Below, piece after piece: positions 7,208 to 13,353 of a DNA stretch of 14,491 nucleotides. Each line of letters opens with the position of its first letter. The stretch's first letter is position 1. The notes below the pieces were generated by a model. The model was not told the origin of the DNA and ran no database searches. It worked only from the letters and a program-made list of their open reading frames with translations. The stretch comes from Proteobacteria bacterium UBA7821. GTDB lineage: Bacteria > Pseudomonadota > Gammaproteobacteria > Comchoanobacterales > Comchoanobacteraceae. Where the stretch lies: the NCBI GenBank assembly GCA_002480165.1, contig DLBP01000063.1, forward strand, positions 1 to 14,491, written 5' to 3'. A program made the translations under genes and the position numbers.

Positions 7208-8103
7208 CCTTACCATTGACCCTTACCATTCCTTCCAAAACATTTATTCTCGGAGAGTACTCCGTTTTATCCAATCAGCCAACGTTGCTTGTTGCCAGCC
7301 AGCCTACCTGTTGCGTGAGGATCCACCAAACCGAGACGCCATCAATATCGTTATCACCCAATAGTCCAGCTGGTAGATTCTACCATAAGCACTTAAAACA
7401 GTTGGGCCTACAGCTAACTTTCTCCATACCAGAGCGTATGAAGGACGCAGGCTTAGGCATATCTGGCGCAGAGTGGCTATCGGTTTACCTTGCTCACCGA
7501 ATGGCTAAACAACAACCCTTTTCACTTTGGGATCGATCCGTATGGCAGTCATGTTTATTGGATTATCAGTCGCATCAACCTAACATGAGTATACCAGGCA
7601 GTGGGGCTGATTGGCTGTGCCAAATGCTAGGCGGCTATCTCTACTACGACCCGAAAAACCAGCGCGTCACACCAACACAGTGGCCATTTAAAGACCACAG
7701 CTGGATTCTTCTTCAGACTGGTCATAAATGCGCAACACACGAACATCTCAACTCGCTTAAAGACACACAACCCTTCTCAGCATGGGGGCAGATTGTTCGC
7801 CAATCATGGCAATACTGGCAAGTTGGTGATGCCGATGGTTTTATTGAACAAGTCAAGATGTTCCAACAGCAACTACGCTCATCTGGCAAAACAGCAGAAC
7901 AGACTCAGTTACTATTGCAATACCTAATGACCATTGAGGGCATTGTCTGTGCAAAAGGCTGTGGCGCTATGGGCGCAGACACCATCTGGCTAATGTGTCG
8001 CCGTGACAAAATAGCTGCTGTTCATACGGCTTTGAGAGAACGATCCATCACTGTCGTTGCCAATGAAAACGACATTCACCACGGGGTCACATGGCAACAA
8101 TGA
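7204..8103 (+). CDS. GHMP kinase, probable phosphomevalonate kinase
   Basis: Probably phosphorylates 5-phosphomevalonate to the diphosphate; assigned mostly by elimination, because its neighbours supply every other step. Its 299 residues show the GHMP scheme: motif 1 'PSKTFILGEYSVL' (10-22), a motif-2 position reading 'AGLGISGAEW' (82-91), the acidic site 'GSGADWLCQMLGG' (132-144) like the phosphomevalonate kinase 'SGADVA..VYGG', and motif 3 'GCGAMGAD' (252-259). Motif 2 lacks the usual GSSAA and the protein is shorter than the classical enzyme of about 360 residues. It belongs to, or resembles, the divergent kinases seen in other gammaproteobacterial mevalonate clusters. It starts by ATGA overlap with HMG-CoA reductase and overlaps the decarboxylase gene by 13 bases, so the three are likely translationally coupled. 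Confidence 0.75.
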   Translation: MTLPLTLTIPSKTFILGEYSVLSNQPTLLVASQPTCCVRIHQTETPSISLSPNSPAGRFYHKHLKQLGLQLTFSIPERMKDAGLGISGAEWLSVYLAHRMAKQQPFSLWDRSVWQSCLLDYQSHQPNMSIPGSGADWLCQMLGGYLYYDPKNQRVTPTQWPFKDHSWILLQTGHKCATHEHLNSLKDTQPFSAWGQIVRQSWQYWQVGDADGFIEQVKMFQQQLRSSGKTAEQTQLLLQYLMTIEGIVCAKGCGAMGADTIWLMCRRDKIAAVHTALRERSITVVANENDIHHGVTWQQ

Positions 8104-9017
8104 CACAACAATGGCAAGCGTCAATGCCTGCAAACATTGCATTGATCAAATATATGGGGAAAAGACCCGGGCAGCACGCGATTAATGCCTCCTTGTCATA
8201 CACACTAGAGCAGTACTTAACAACGGTTACGCTCACATTAGCTAATGCCACGAGTTTTCGCCAACCCAACACCTGGCCCAAGCCAGCACAAAAACGTTTT
8301 ATCAGCCACCTTAATTATCTCAAATCAACGTTCAGTATCAGTGAACACTTCACCATCGACAGCAGTAACAATTTTCCATCAGACTGTGGGCTAGCCAGTT
8401 CAGCATCAAGTTTTGCAGCATTAACACAATGTTTTTTTAATTTCATGGCATCCCATGATCGACAAAGCCATAGCACCACACCTGAGTCAATCGCCTACCA
8501 CAGCTCCAAAGGCTCTGGCTCATCTGGCCGATCTTTTTTCAAACCATGGGGCGTTTGGGAGGCCGATACATTCCGCTCGGCCAACTTACCTTATGACAAT
8601 TTAAATCATCGATTAATTATGATTGATAACCAACCCAAACGGGTTAGTTCGTCAGAAGCACACCAAAGAGTTCGAACGAGTTCACATTATCAAAAACGAG
8701 CCGCTCGTGCCAACGAACGATTTAATGAGCTAACCCAAGAAATCTCCAACAAAAACTGGGATAATGTGCGCGCGATTGCATGGGATGAATTTCAGGATAT
8801 GCATGCTCTTTTTCACACAAGCCAACCACCTTTCAGTTACTTTCAACCCCATACAATTCAATGTCTCGACCTACTAAAAGACTCGCTGATCAATGATAAA
8901 AACGGTCCGGTTATTACGATGGATGCGGGCTGCAACATCCACTTGTTATTTAAAAAAGCATCACATAGCGAACCTTATCTGGACATGCTTCACCACTGCT
9001 GCAAAGACATCATTTGA
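8091..9017 (+). CDS. mvaD: Diphosphomevalonate decarboxylase
   Basis: Makes IPP from mevalonate 5-diphosphate by ATP-dependent phosphorylation and decarboxylation. The 308-residue protein carries 'ANIALIKYMGK' (14-24) with Lys20, 'SSNNFPSDCGLASSASS' (91-107) with the phosphate loop, 'GSGSSGRS' (141-148) with Arg147, 'VSSSEAHQRV' (185-194), 'MHALFHTSQPPFSY' (237-250), and 'MDAGCNIHLL' with catalytic Asp278. Lys, Arg and Asp are the decarboxylase triad, which argues against a 3-kinase relative. Differences from the usual pattern are Met for Trp in 'KYWGK', Cys for Pro in 'DAGPN', and no GG after 'GRSFF'. ATG 8091 is supported by CGGGGT just upstream inside the previous gene; ATG 8100 is a weaker alternative. 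Confidence 0.92.
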   Translation: MATMTQQWQASMPANIALIKYMGKRPGQHAINASLSYTLEQYLTTVTLTLANATSFRQPNTWPKPAQKRFISHLNYLKSTFSISEHFTIDSSNNFPSDCGLASSASSFAALTQCFFNFMASHDRQSHSTTPESIAYHSSKGSGSSGRSFFKPWGVWEADTFRSANLPYDNLNHRLIMIDNQPKRVSSSEAHQRVRTSSHYQKRAARANERFNELTQEISNKNWDNVRAIAWDEFQDMHALFHTSQPPFSYFQPHTIQCLDLLKDSLINDKNGPVITMDAGCNIHLLFKKASHSEPYLDMLHHCCKDII

Positions 9018-9020
9018 GCC

Positions 9021-9049
9021 TTTACAAGCCCCCCATCATGGGGTATAGT
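9021..9049 (+). promoter_or_regulatory. Sigma70-like promoter for mevalonate kinase-pckA
   Basis: TTTACA (9021-9026), a 17-base spacer and TATAGT (9044-9049) lie in the gap after the decarboxylase stop. The spacer holds an inverted repeat (9031-9043). Transcription would start near 9056. Upstream readthrough may also supply the genes. Confidence 0.5.
9031..9043. repeat. Inverted repeat CCCCA-TCA-TGGGG
   Basis: A perfect five-base arm pair around a three-base centre. It lies wholly within the -35/-10 spacer of the likely mevalonate kinase promoter, where a protein could bind as an operator. As RNA it could form a small hairpin, but no T-run follows, so it is a poor intrinsic terminator. Confidence 0.5.
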
Positions 9050-9082
9050 CAAAATTAAATTGTGTCATCATTAACTCATTTA

Positions 9083-9994
9083 ATGCAGTATTCTAAATCA
9101 TATCATGGCAAATGGATTCTTTGTGGAGAACACTCTGTTACCAGAGGTAAATCGGCAATTACCATACCCTTTAATCAAAAAAAATGTCAATTTTATTATC
9201 ACAAGAACGCCTCTGACTTGACCGTTGACTACCGAGGAGTTGACGCGACTGAAATGGGTCAACAACTCAACAAAATGGTTGATAAAACCCTAGAGGCTTT
9301 GGGCCACAATAAACAAACCGTTTCTGGTGAACTGACCATCGATAACGACATTCCAATCGGCGTTGGGTTTGGATTCTCGGCTGTTTGGAGTGTTGGCTTT
9401 GCCGAACTGTTTATCGAACTGGGTCTATTAGAATCGACAGATATCCAAAGCGTCGCTCACCAAATCGAAAATCTATTTCACAATAACAACAGTAGCGGTC
9501 TCGACGTCGCTGGCGTTTTATCGCCATCAGCTTTGCACTACAGCCCAGGGCAGCGTAACCAGCCATTCGAAAGTACTTGGACACCGCACATTTACATCCA
9601 AGATATCTCTCAAAAATCGCTAACAGAAATAGCCATTCAACACGTTCAAAAAGTCAGGCAGGAAAACCCTGCTAAATCAGCCTACATCGATGACACCATG
9701 CAAAAAAGTGTTGATCTAGCCATCATTGGCCTCCAGCTAGAAGATCATAAAGAAGCGTTAATACTACTTAAAGAGTCCATGCGATTATCGAATGAATGCT
9801 ATGAAGAATGGGGGCTAATTACACCTGATACGCGCAAGGCCATGAACCACCTTCGCACACTCGGCGCACTAACAACGCGAGTATCAGGTAAAGGTCTTGG
9901 TGGGATTATTATTGGGCTTTGGCCACACAAGCTGGATCAACAAACCATCGACAAACACAAACTATACCACGGTTTTAATTTCTCAGGAGGATAA
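9083..9994 (+). CDS. mvk: Mevalonate kinase
   Basis: Phosphorylates mevalonate to mevalonate 5-phosphate with ATP. From ATG 9083 it has 303 residues. GHMP features: motif 1 'HGKWILCGEHSV', whose 'GKWILxGEH' is characteristic of mevalonate kinases; motif 2 'IPIGVGFGFSA' in place of the usual GLGSSA; 'SSGLDVAG' carrying the catalytic Asp; and motif 3 'SGKGLGGIIIGL'. The start is uncertain: an in-frame GTG at 9062 would give 310 residues with an almost leaderless message, while ATG 9083 leaves about 27 bases of leader. Neither has a clear Shine-Dalgarno. I prefer ATG because it puts motif 1 seven residues in. It follows the decarboxylase by 65 bases with a promoter between them, and its last codons contain the Shine-Dalgarno of pckA. 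Confidence 0.92.
   Translation: MQYSKSYHGKWILCGEHSVTRGKSAITIPFNQKKCQFYYHKNASDLTVDYRGVDATEMGQQLNKMVDKTLEALGHNKQTVSGELTIDNDIPIGVGFGFSAVWSVGFAELFIELGLLESTDIQSVAHQIENLFHNNNSSGLDVAGVLSPSALHYSPGQRNQPFESTWTPHIYIQDISQKSLTEIAIQHVQKVRQENPAKSAYIDDTMQKSVDLAIIGLQLEDHKEALILLKESMRLSNECYEEWGLITPDTRKAMNHLRTLGALTTRVSGKGLGGIIIGLWPHKLDQQTIDKHKLYHGFNFSGG
9985..9990 (+). promoter_or_regulatory. Strong Shine-Dalgarno of pckA inside mevalonate kinase
   Basis: AGGAGG spans the last serine and glycine codons of mevalonate kinase, five bases before ATG 9996. It is the best ribosome-binding site in the window and fixes the pckA start; the longer frame open from 9897 is rejected. Confidence 0.85.
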
Positions 9995-9995
9995 G

Positions 9996-11534
9996 ATGCC
10001 CACTACCATACAGACTCAAGTCATGACCAGAGGTCACTTGTGCCAAGAGGCACTGGATAATGGTGAGGTGAAACAAGCAAGCAATGGCGCCATCGTTGCT
10101 GATACCGGTCACCGAACAGGCCGATCAACTGGCGATCGCTTTATTGTACAGGATGACAATACCCTATTAAATGTTGACTGGGGTCGCATCAATCAACCCA
10201 TGCAACCTCAACAATTCAAACAACTCTGGGAAAAAGCTCAACACCACATGGAAGGCTGTCAAGTCTACCAGTCGCAAATGTATGTTGGTGCAGACAACGA
10301 CTATAAAATCAGTGTTGATGTAACCACCGAGCTATCATGGCATCATGTGTTTCTTAAGCACTTATTCATTCAAGACCAGCTGACTATGCCTAAAGAACGC
10401 CAATGGGAGCTCATTTCTCTTGCAACGTGTCTCCTTGACCCGGTCGTCGACCAAACTCCCAGTGACGCTGTTGTTGCCATTGACTTAACCCAAAAGCGTG
10501 TTTTAATCTGCGGCATGCGTTACGCAGGTGAGATGAAAAAAGCATTCTTCTCTATTATGAATTACCTAATGCCAACTGAAGATGTCCTTCCCATGCATTG
10601 CGCGGCTAATGTCGGTAAAAAACAGGGGGATGTGGCACTATTTTTTGGCTTATCAGGCACAGGAAAAACAACACTATCAGCAGATGACGACCGGTTATTG
10701 ATCGGTGATGATGAGCACGGATGGTCACCGAAAGGTATTTTCAACTTTGAAGGCGGCTGCTATGCTAAATGTATTGACCTGTCGAAGGAAACCGAGCCCT
10801 TAATCTGGAATGCGATCCGTGAGACATCGGTGTTAGAAAACGTCGTACTCGATAGTGATGGCTTCCCTAATTATAGCGACAGTAGTAAGACTGCGAACAC
10901 ACGTGCAGCATACCCAAGAGACTTTTTACCCGATTGCCAACCAACGAATATGAGCACCCATCCTAGAACTGTCATCTTGCTGACGTGTGACTTGTATGGT
11001 GTTCTTCCTCCAGTCGCACTACTGTCTCAAAAACAGGCTGTTTACTACTTCCTAAACGGCTACACTGCCCTAGTTGGCAGCACAGAGTTGGGATCAGACA
11101 GTGCGATAAAACCAACGTTTAGTCGATGCTTTGGCGCACCCTTTTTTCCAAGACATGCAACAACTTATGCAGATCTCTTTCAACGAAGACTCAGTGAAAC
11201 CAATGCCAATGTCTATCTAATTAACACTGGCTGGACTGGGGGTGGCTATGAGACTGGTGGAAAACGATTTTCAATTGCAACGAGTCGACGTATTGTGACA
11301 GCTGTTCTAACTGGCCAAGTATTGCTTAGCCCACTTCGCCGTCTACCAGGCTTTAACCTTGAGGTGCCTGAAAAAATTGCTGGCATTGACCCAAATATAT
11401 TAAACCCATCACTCACGTGGACTAATCCAGATCTATTTAAGAGAACAACCAATACATTGATTCTTAAATTCATTGACAACTTCAAATCGCTGGGTGTTGA
11501 TATTTATAGTGATGATTTCCCATGCACTGTGTGA
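9996..11534 (+). CDS. pckA: Phosphoenolpyruvate carboxykinase (ATP)
   Basis: Converts oxaloacetate and ATP to phosphoenolpyruvate, the first committed step of gluconeogenesis, in the cytoplasm. The 512-residue protein (E. coli 540) has 'RYAGEMKKAFFSIMNYLMP' (175-193), the kinase-1a loop 'GLSGTGKTTLSAD' (218-230), the metal site 'IGDDEHGW' (236-243) and 'FNFEGGCYAKCIDLS' (249-263). 'KTANTRAAYP' (298-307) carries the conserved arginine. The segment 'GSTELGSDSAIKPTFSRCFG' (361-380) differs from the usual 'GTE-G-TEP..TFS.CFG' by an insertion and loss of TEP; this could mark a subtype. The gene begins one base after the mevalonate kinase stop, so the two are probably co-transcribed and coupled. 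No intrinsic terminator is visible after it. Confidence 0.96.
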   Translation: MPTTIQTQVMTRGHLCQEALDNGEVKQASNGAIVADTGHRTGRSTGDRFIVQDDNTLLNVDWGRINQPMQPQQFKQLWEKAQHHMEGCQVYQSQMYVGADNDYKISVDVTTELSWHHVFLKHLFIQDQLTMPKERQWELISLATCLLDPVVDQTPSDAVVAIDLTQKRVLICGMRYAGEMKKAFFSIMNYLMPTEDVLPMHCAANVGKKQGDVALFFGLSGTGKTTLSADDDRLLIGDDEHGWSPKGIFNFEGGCYAKCIDLSKETEPLIWNAIRETSVLENVVLDSDGFPNYSDSSKTANTRAAYPRDFLPDCQPTNMSTHPRTVILLTCDLYGVLPPVALLSQKQAVYYFLNGYTALVGSTELGSDSAIKPTFSRCFGAPFFPRHATTYADLFQRRLSETNANVYLINTGWTGGGYETGGKRFSIATSRRIVTAVLTGQVLLSPLRRLPGFNLEVPEKIAGIDPNILNPSLTWTNPDLFKRTTNTLILKFIDNFKSLGVDIYSDDFPCTV

Positions 11535-11576
11535 ATACATTCAAACGGTGAGTGTTGTAAATTAGGTGATTTCTGC

Positions 11577-11605
11577 TTGTAAAGCTCCTAAAAATAGCGT
11601 ATTAT
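11577..11605 (+). promoter_or_regulatory. Sigma70-like promoter for trxA-rho
   Basis: TTGTAA (11577-11582), a 17-base spacer and TATTAT (11600-11605) in the 124-base gap after pckA. Transcription would start near 11612, giving a leader of about 47 bases before ATG 11659 with GGAG at 11647-11650. The rest of the gap (11535-11576) shows nothing I can name. Confidence 0.6.
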
Positions 11606-11658
11606 AGTCAGTATCAGATATAAAACCACCCCCTATTTTCATCAATGGAGCCATTAGT

Positions 11659-12000
11659 ATGGAGTCACCTTTTGTTAAAGCCAGCAATCACACTACATTT
11701 GAAACCGACGTTTTAAAAAACGACCAACTGACATTGGTTGATTTTTGGGCTGAATGGTGCGGTCCTTGCAAAGCACTTGCGCCAGTTGTTGCCAATGTCG
11801 CTGAGAAGTATCAACAGAAAATAAACGTCGTGAGTGTTGACATCGAAGAAGAAGGCAATGTGCAATTGCAACAGCAATACCGAATCAGAGGGCTTCCATC
11901 GCTACTTCTCTTCAAACAAGGTGAGATAGTTGGGACCAAATATGGCGCTATCAGTCAAGATCAATTAGAAGCGTTTATTTTTGAACACTTCGACAACTAA
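11659..12000 (+). CDS. trxA: Thioredoxin
   Basis: A small cytoplasmic dithiol-disulfide reductase (113 residues; E. coli TrxA has 109). The redox motif is WCGPC, with Cys34 and Cys37 in 'DFWAEWCGPCKALAP', and the conserved cis-proline is Pro80 in 'RGLPSLLLFKQGE', where the usual Thr is Ser. 'SVDIEE' precedes it as in the family. ATG 11659 has GGAG eight bases upstream. It lies 15 bases upstream of the rho start; trxA-rho adjacency is common in gammaproteobacteria and supports calling it trxA rather than a specialised thioredoxin. No signal peptide is seen. Confidence 0.93.
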   Translation: MESPFVKASNHTTFETDVLKNDQLTLVDFWAEWCGPCKALAPVVANVAEKYQQKINVVSVDIEEEGNVQLQQQYRIRGLPSLLLFKQGEIVGTKYGAISQDQLEAFIFEHFDN

Positions 12001-12015
12001 TTAGTGGAGAATTTA

Positions 12016-13302
12016 ATGAACGAGACACACAGTGAGATTATCAATATTAATGAAATTAGGCAAAAAACGATTGATGAATTGAATGTATTACTTGCCGACA
12101 ATGGCATTAATAATTTTCATCGAAGTCGTAAAGATGACTTAGCTGTCAAGTACATACAAGTCATGGCCAAAGGTGGGCGAGAAGTCATCGGCGGTGGTGT
12201 CTTAGAAGTTGTTCAAGACGGTTATGGATTCCTAAGATCAGCCGATAATTCCTATACCAACGGCCCTGCAGATATTTATATCTCACCCAATCAAATATCG
12301 AGATTTCATCTAAAAACAGGTGATACTATCTATGGGAAGATACGCTCTCCAAAGGACTCAGAACGCTATTTAGCACTCAATCAGCTCTACCGAATTAACG
12401 GGCAATCACCAGAAGACACCAAACGAAAAACAAACTTTGATTACTTAACAGCAGAATTTCCGAAAAAAAGACTCAAATTAGAACGAGGCAATGGCAGTCG
12501 TGAAGACATAACCTGCCGAATGCTAGATGTCATTGCGCCATTGGGTAAGGGACAGCGGGCATTAATCGTCTCGCCACCGAAAGCAGGTAAAACGATGCTA
12601 CTTCAAAACATGGCTCACTCGATTACCAGCAACCATCCCGAATGTGAGTTAATTGTTCTACTGATTGACGAGCGGCCAGAAGAAGTAACAGAAATGCGTC
12701 GATCGGTCAGAGGAGAGGTCGTCGCCAGCACATTTGATGAAGCACCAGCAAGGCATGTTCAAGTAGCTGAAATGGTTATTTCAAAAGCAAAAAGGCTTGT
12801 TGAAAACAAAAAAGACGTTGTGATTTTACTGGACTCTATCACTCGATTAGCCAGAGCGTATAATACACTCACCCCATCTTCAGGTAAGGTTTTGACCGGT
12901 GGTGTTGACTCGAATGCGCTTCAACGCCCCAAGCGTTTTTTTGGCGCAGCTAGGAATTTAACTGAGGGTGGCAGTTTGACGATTATTGCAACAGCACTGG
13001 TTGATACTGGCTCCAAAATGGATGATATCATTTATGAAGAATTTAAGGGAACCGGTAATAATGAAATCCACCTAAACAGAAACATTGCTCAAAAACATAT
13101 CTATCCAGCACTGAATATTACTGCTTCTGGAACAAGAAGAGAAGATCTAATCTTATCTGAAGAAGAGATTAAAAAATACTGGATCTTAAGGAAATACTTA
13201 CAAACAATGGATGAAACTCAAGCAGTGGAGTTCTTTATTGAGCGGCTTAAAAAATGCAAAACGCTGACAGAATTTTTTGATGCCATGCGAAAAGGTGGCT
13301 AA
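12016..13302 (+). CDS. rho: Transcription termination factor Rho
   Basis: A hexameric RNA-dependent ATPase that ends transcription of untranslated RNA. The 428-residue protein (E. coli 419) has an N-terminal helical segment (1-55), the cold-shock-like primary RNA site 'GVLEVVQDGYGFLRS' (61-75), Walker A 'PPKAGKT' (187-193), 'LIDERPEEVTEM' (216-227), Walker B 'VVILLD' (268-273), the secondary-site Q-loop 'GKVLTGGVDSNAL' (290-302) and the R-loop near 'FKGTGNNE' (343-350). No insertion domain is present. ATG 12016 has GGAG at 12006-12009; an in-frame GTG at 12004 is upstream of that Shine-Dalgarno and unlikely. The 15-base gap after trxA leaves no room for a long rho leader such as E. coli's rhoL region. 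Convergent with secA. Confidence 0.97.
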   Translation: MNETHSEIININEIRQKTIDELNVLLADNGINNFHRSRKDDLAVKYIQVMAKGGREVIGGGVLEVVQDGYGFLRSADNSYTNGPADIYISPNQISRFHLKTGDTIYGKIRSPKDSERYLALNQLYRINGQSPEDTKRKTNFDYLTAEFPKKRLKLERGNGSREDITCRMLDVIAPLGKGQRALIVSPPKAGKTMLLQNMAHSITSNHPECELIVLLIDERPEEVTEMRRSVRGEVVASTFDEAPARHVQVAEMVISKAKRLVENKKDVVILLDSITRLARAYNTLTPSSGKVLTGGVDSNALQRPKRFFGAARNLTEGGSLTIIATALVDTGSKMDDIIYEEFKGTGNNEIHLNRNIAQKHIYPALNITASGTRREDLILSEEEIKKYWILRKYLQTMDETQAVEFFIERLKKCKTLTEFFDAMRKGG

Positions 13303-13334
13303 GGTATCCTGTCGTTGGTTTATGGCAAACAGCA

Positions 13335-13353
13335 AGCGGCCATTTGAGCCGCT
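13335..13353. repeat. Inverted repeat between rho and secA (possible weak terminator)
   Basis: AGCGGC and GCCGCT pair around a seven-base loop in the 49-base convergent gap, touching the secA stop codon. It could form a GC-rich hairpin in either transcript, but neither strand has a T-run after it, so it is at best a stabiliser or a Rho-assisted end. Confidence 0.4.

Noticed and set aside
8091..9017. Mevalonate-3-kinase instead of decarboxylase
   Set aside because: The Lys, Arg and Asp of the decarboxylase triad are all present.
9031..9043. Hairpin after the decarboxylase as a terminator
   Set aside because: Short stem with no T-run, and it lies within a good promoter spacer, so an operator is the better reading.
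9897..9995. N-terminal extension of pckA inside mevalonate kinase
   Set aside because: The AGGAGG at 9985-9990 and the family's N-terminus both point to ATG 9996.
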